A DNA stretch of 64,000 nucleotides from Betaproteobacteria bacterium (GTDB lineage: Bacteria; Pseudomonadota; Gammaproteobacteria; Burkholderiales; Rhodocyclaceae): positions 1 to 64,000 of the forward strand of contig JADIYD010000010.1 of the NCBI GenBank assembly GCA_016705475.1, given 5' to 3'. Each line of letters starts with the position of its first letter. The stretch's first letter is position 1. Below are positions 62,272 through 64,000 of this stretch, in pieces. A program made the translations under genes and the position numbers. Below the pieces are notes generated by a model. It made no database searches. It saw nothing but the letters and a program-made list of their open reading frames with translations, and was not told where the DNA came from.

Positions 62272-63419
62272 TTCGTCGCATTGCACACCTCGACATGGAT
62301 GCCTTCTTTGCCTCGGTCGAGTTGCTTCGTTATCCCGAGTTGCGCGGGCAGGCGGTTGTTGTCGGCGGGCGAAGTGTTCATCAACCAGTGCTGCAGGCCG
62401 ACGGCTCCAGGCATTTTTCCCGTTTGCGTGAGTACACAGGGCGGGGCGTGATTACCACCTCGACCTATGAGGCCCGGGCTTTGGGGGTGTTTTCAGGCAT
62501 GGGGCTCATGAAATCGGCGAAGCTGGCGCCGGAGGCCATTCTTCTGCCAGCCAACTTCGAGGCTTACCGCCACTATTCGCAGCTGTTCAAAGCCGCTGTT
62601 CGCGCGATCGCGCCCAAGGTCGAGGATCGTGGCATTGACGAAATATACGTCGATCTCAGCGATAATTCGGAGGAAACGCGCAGCCTGGCTCAGCGCATCA
62701 AGGATGCCGTTTTTACTGCAACCGGACTGAGTTGTTCGATAGGCGTGACGCCCAACAAACTGCTGTCCAAGATTGCCTCGGACCTCGAGAAGCCGAATGG
62801 GCTGACGATCTTGTCGCTGGACGATGTTCCGACTCGGATCTGGCCGCTGGCTGCAAAAAAGGTGAATGGGATAGGACCGAAGGCCAGCGAGCGTCTTGAG
62901 CGCCATGGCATTCGGACTATCGGCGAACTGGCCGCCACGCCGCAGGAATTTCTGATCCGCAAGTTTGGCCGGAGCACCGGGCTGTGGATGCATCGCATCG
63001 CTCATGGCATTGACGACAGGCCGGTGGTAACCGAGTCGGAGCCGAAATCAATTAGCCGCGAAACCACTTTCGAGCGGGATTTACACGTCCGACAGGATAA
63101 GCCCGAGTTGTCGGAGAAATTTACGTCGCTATGTCTGCGCGTTGGGGACGACCTGAAGCGCAAAGGCTACGCCTGCAGGACAATCGGCATAAAAATTCGC
63201 TACGCGGATTTCAGTGTAGTCACCCGAGACGTAACGCTACCCGTCGCCATCAGCGATGGCGCCGAGATTCGCAAGAGTGCCGGCCTATGCCTGAAACGTG
63301 TCCCGCTGGAGCAGCGTATCCGTCTGCTCGGTATCCGCGCCGGCGGGTTGGTGGACTTGGCAGGCGAACAAATCGCATCCAAGGCAGTTCAAGCTGAACT
63401 GCCATGGCAAGAACCGTGA
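62262..63419 (+). CDS. dinB: DNA polymerase IV
   Basis: 385 residues, MNSIRRIAHLDMDAFFASVE with the first catalytic Asp and DxDxFFA signature; EDRGIDEIYVDLSD holds the second acidic pair; thumb/little-finger region with KVNGIGPKASERLERHGIRT. Error-prone translesion polymerase. SOS control is direct, through a LexA box on its start codon. Confidence 0.96.
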   Translation: MNSIRRIAHLDMDAFFASVELLRYPELRGQAVVVGGRSVHQPVLQADGSRHFSRLREYTGRGVITTSTYEARALGVFSGMGLMKSAKLAPEAILLPANFEAYRHYSQLFKAAVRAIAPKVEDRGIDEIYVDLSDNSEETRSLAQRIKDAVFTATGLSCSIGVTPNKLLSKIASDLEKPNGLTILSLDDVPTRIWPLAAKKVNGIGPKASERLERHGIRTIGELAATPQEFLIRKFGRSTGLWMHRIAHGIDDRPVVTESEPKSISRETTFERDLHVRQDKPELSEKFTSLCLRVGDDLKRKGYACRTIGIKIRYADFSVVTRDVTLPVAISDGAEIRKSAGLCLKRVPLEQRIRLLGIRAGGLVDLAGEQIASKAVQAELPWQEP

Positions 63420-63593
63420 TCGTGGGTTCCCCAGAGAAAAGCTGCGGTGTACCCTTCCGGAGTGCCGTATTTCCTGCCTTGGTCTTGTTGTTATTGTTGC
63501 TGATTTTTTACTTTAGGGCGCAATGGATACTTCTGGAATATTTTGCCAATTGGTGTAAAGTTAGGTTAGGTATTCCCCTGTTGAGGTGAAGAA

Positions 63594-63803
63594 ATGGATA
63601 TTCAATCAGTAGCTTCCACTATCAGTGCTTATACGAATTCGAGCACTCAGGCGACCCAGGCGACTCAGGCGCAACAGGTTCAGCAAGCCGAGAGGCGTGA
63701 GCCGAGGCCCGAGGAGCGTGTCGAGCGCACGGAAGAGTCGCCGCGTCCGGTCAAGAATGCGGAGGGCCAGGAAACCGGCACTCTGGTCAATGTGACGGCG
63801 TAA
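63594..63803 (+). CDS. Small Gln/Glu-rich hypothetical protein
   Basis: 69 residues, MDIQSVASTISAYTNSSTQA, a TQATQAQQVQQAE stretch, then many Arg/Glu residues. Disordered-looking, no family recognised. Ribosome site GAGGTGAAGAA. Possibly in one operon with the next gene, which has a similar Gln/Ala-rich style. Confidence 0.65.
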   Translation: MDIQSVASTISAYTNSSTQATQATQAQQVQQAERREPRPEERVERTEESPRPVKNAEGQETGTLVNVTA

Positions 63804-63838
63804 GAATTGGCAGATTCGTAATATCGATTGGTGACGAA

Positions 63839-64000
63839 ATGGCAGTAACGTCGGCATCCGGTGCTCAATCGGCCAGCAGTGGGCTGTGGGCGCAACTTCA
63901 GCTGCAACAGGCAAGGCGTACCGCCGATCAGGCCGAGCAGCAGGCGTCGGCCTTGCAGGCTCAGGCACGTTCTGCGCAGAGCGTTGCTGACCGGGCGCAG
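63839..64000 (+). CDS. Gln/Ala-rich coiled-coil protein, cut by the window end
   Basis: 54 codons visible from MAVTSASGAQSASSGLWAQL; then QLQQARRTADQAEQQASALQ, heptad-like coiled coil. No stop before the window end. GTGACGA upstream is a weak ribosome site. Family unknown. Confidence 0.55.
   Translation, partial: MAVTSASGAQSASSGLWAQLQLQQARRTADQAEQQASALQAQARSAQSVADRAQ

Noticed and set aside
63404..63589. 61-codon frame with a hydrophobic stretch (VFPALVLLLLLLIFYF) overlapping the dinB end
   Set aside because: No ribosome site, overlaps dinB by 16 bp, no family; may be chance.

Overview
The window is a nitrogen-fixation (nif) superregion of a betaproteobacterium, most likely from the Rhodocyclaceae (Dechloromonas/Azonexus-like). 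This assignment is inferred from nifLA-type regulation, draT/draG, an Rnf complex, a rhodoquinone (rquA) gene, nif-linked hemerythrins and GC-rich coding style, not from a database search. No rRNA or tRNA gene was seen. nifV, nifW and nifM were not found here.

Layout. 1-4770 (minus): nifH-nifD-nifK-nifT-ferredoxin, full of small indels that look like sequence errors. 5031-5876 (plus): draT, divergent from nifH. 5886-9983: a DUF3455 gene fragment, about 2 kb of unresolvable G/C homopolymers (probable artefact) and a CaiB-type CoA transferase. 10262-12444 (plus): SIR2-like, unknown, hemerythrin and Rieske genes behind a NifA site and a sigma-54 promoter. 12769-14260: AT-richer small genes and remnants. 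14497-16271: flavodoxin, small unknown gene and nifY. 16430-19403 (plus): SagB-like nitroreductase, ankyrin and SHOCT proteins. 19736-25681 (minus): two signalling proteins and citrate synthase. 25934-31724 (minus): operon nifB-fdxN-nifO-flavodiiron protein-two [2Fe-2S] ferredoxins-nifQ-draG. 31987-36816: small unknown protein, bacteriohemerythrin, Fe-S protein and a hybrid histidine kinase. 37209-39839 (minus): [2Fe-2S] ferredoxin-nifZ-flavodoxin-unknown-modA-NifX-like. 40109-40852: rquA. 41457-44647 (minus): nifL-nifA. 44915-51729 (plus): rnfABCDGE-rnfH followed by a NhaD/ArsB-type transporter. 51946-53037: a helix-hairpin-helix protein. 53169-58720: nifE-nifN-nifX-rseC-like-DUF269-DUF683-fdxB and two unknowns. 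58842-61387: iscA-nifU-nifS. 61630 to the end: peptide deformylase, dinB and two small proteins at the window edge.

How it works together. NifL/NifA, encoded here, would drive nearly every block: at least nine intergenic sites match TGT-N10-ACA, six of them as the longer palindrome TGTCG-N6-CGACA, and most lie 50-110 bp from a -24/-12 promoter. NifHDK is the enzyme. NifB, E, N, X, Y, Q, Z, O and the DUF269/DUF683 proteins build and deliver FeMo-co. IscA, NifU and NifS make Fe-S clusters. Rnf, two flavodoxins and several ferredoxins supply electrons. DraT/DraG switch NifH by ADP-ribosylation. Hemerythrins and the flavodiiron protein probably buffer oxygen.

The least explained features are: (1) a dispersed repeat of about 38 bp, 11 copies here, two of them read in-frame inside draG and the nitroreductase gene; (2) the NifA-linked SIR2/unknown/hemerythrin/Rieske operon; (3) the NifA-linked helix-hairpin-helix protein with a lysine/alanine-rich linker; (4) possible nif control of rhodoquinone synthesis and of an Rnf/antiporter ion circuit.
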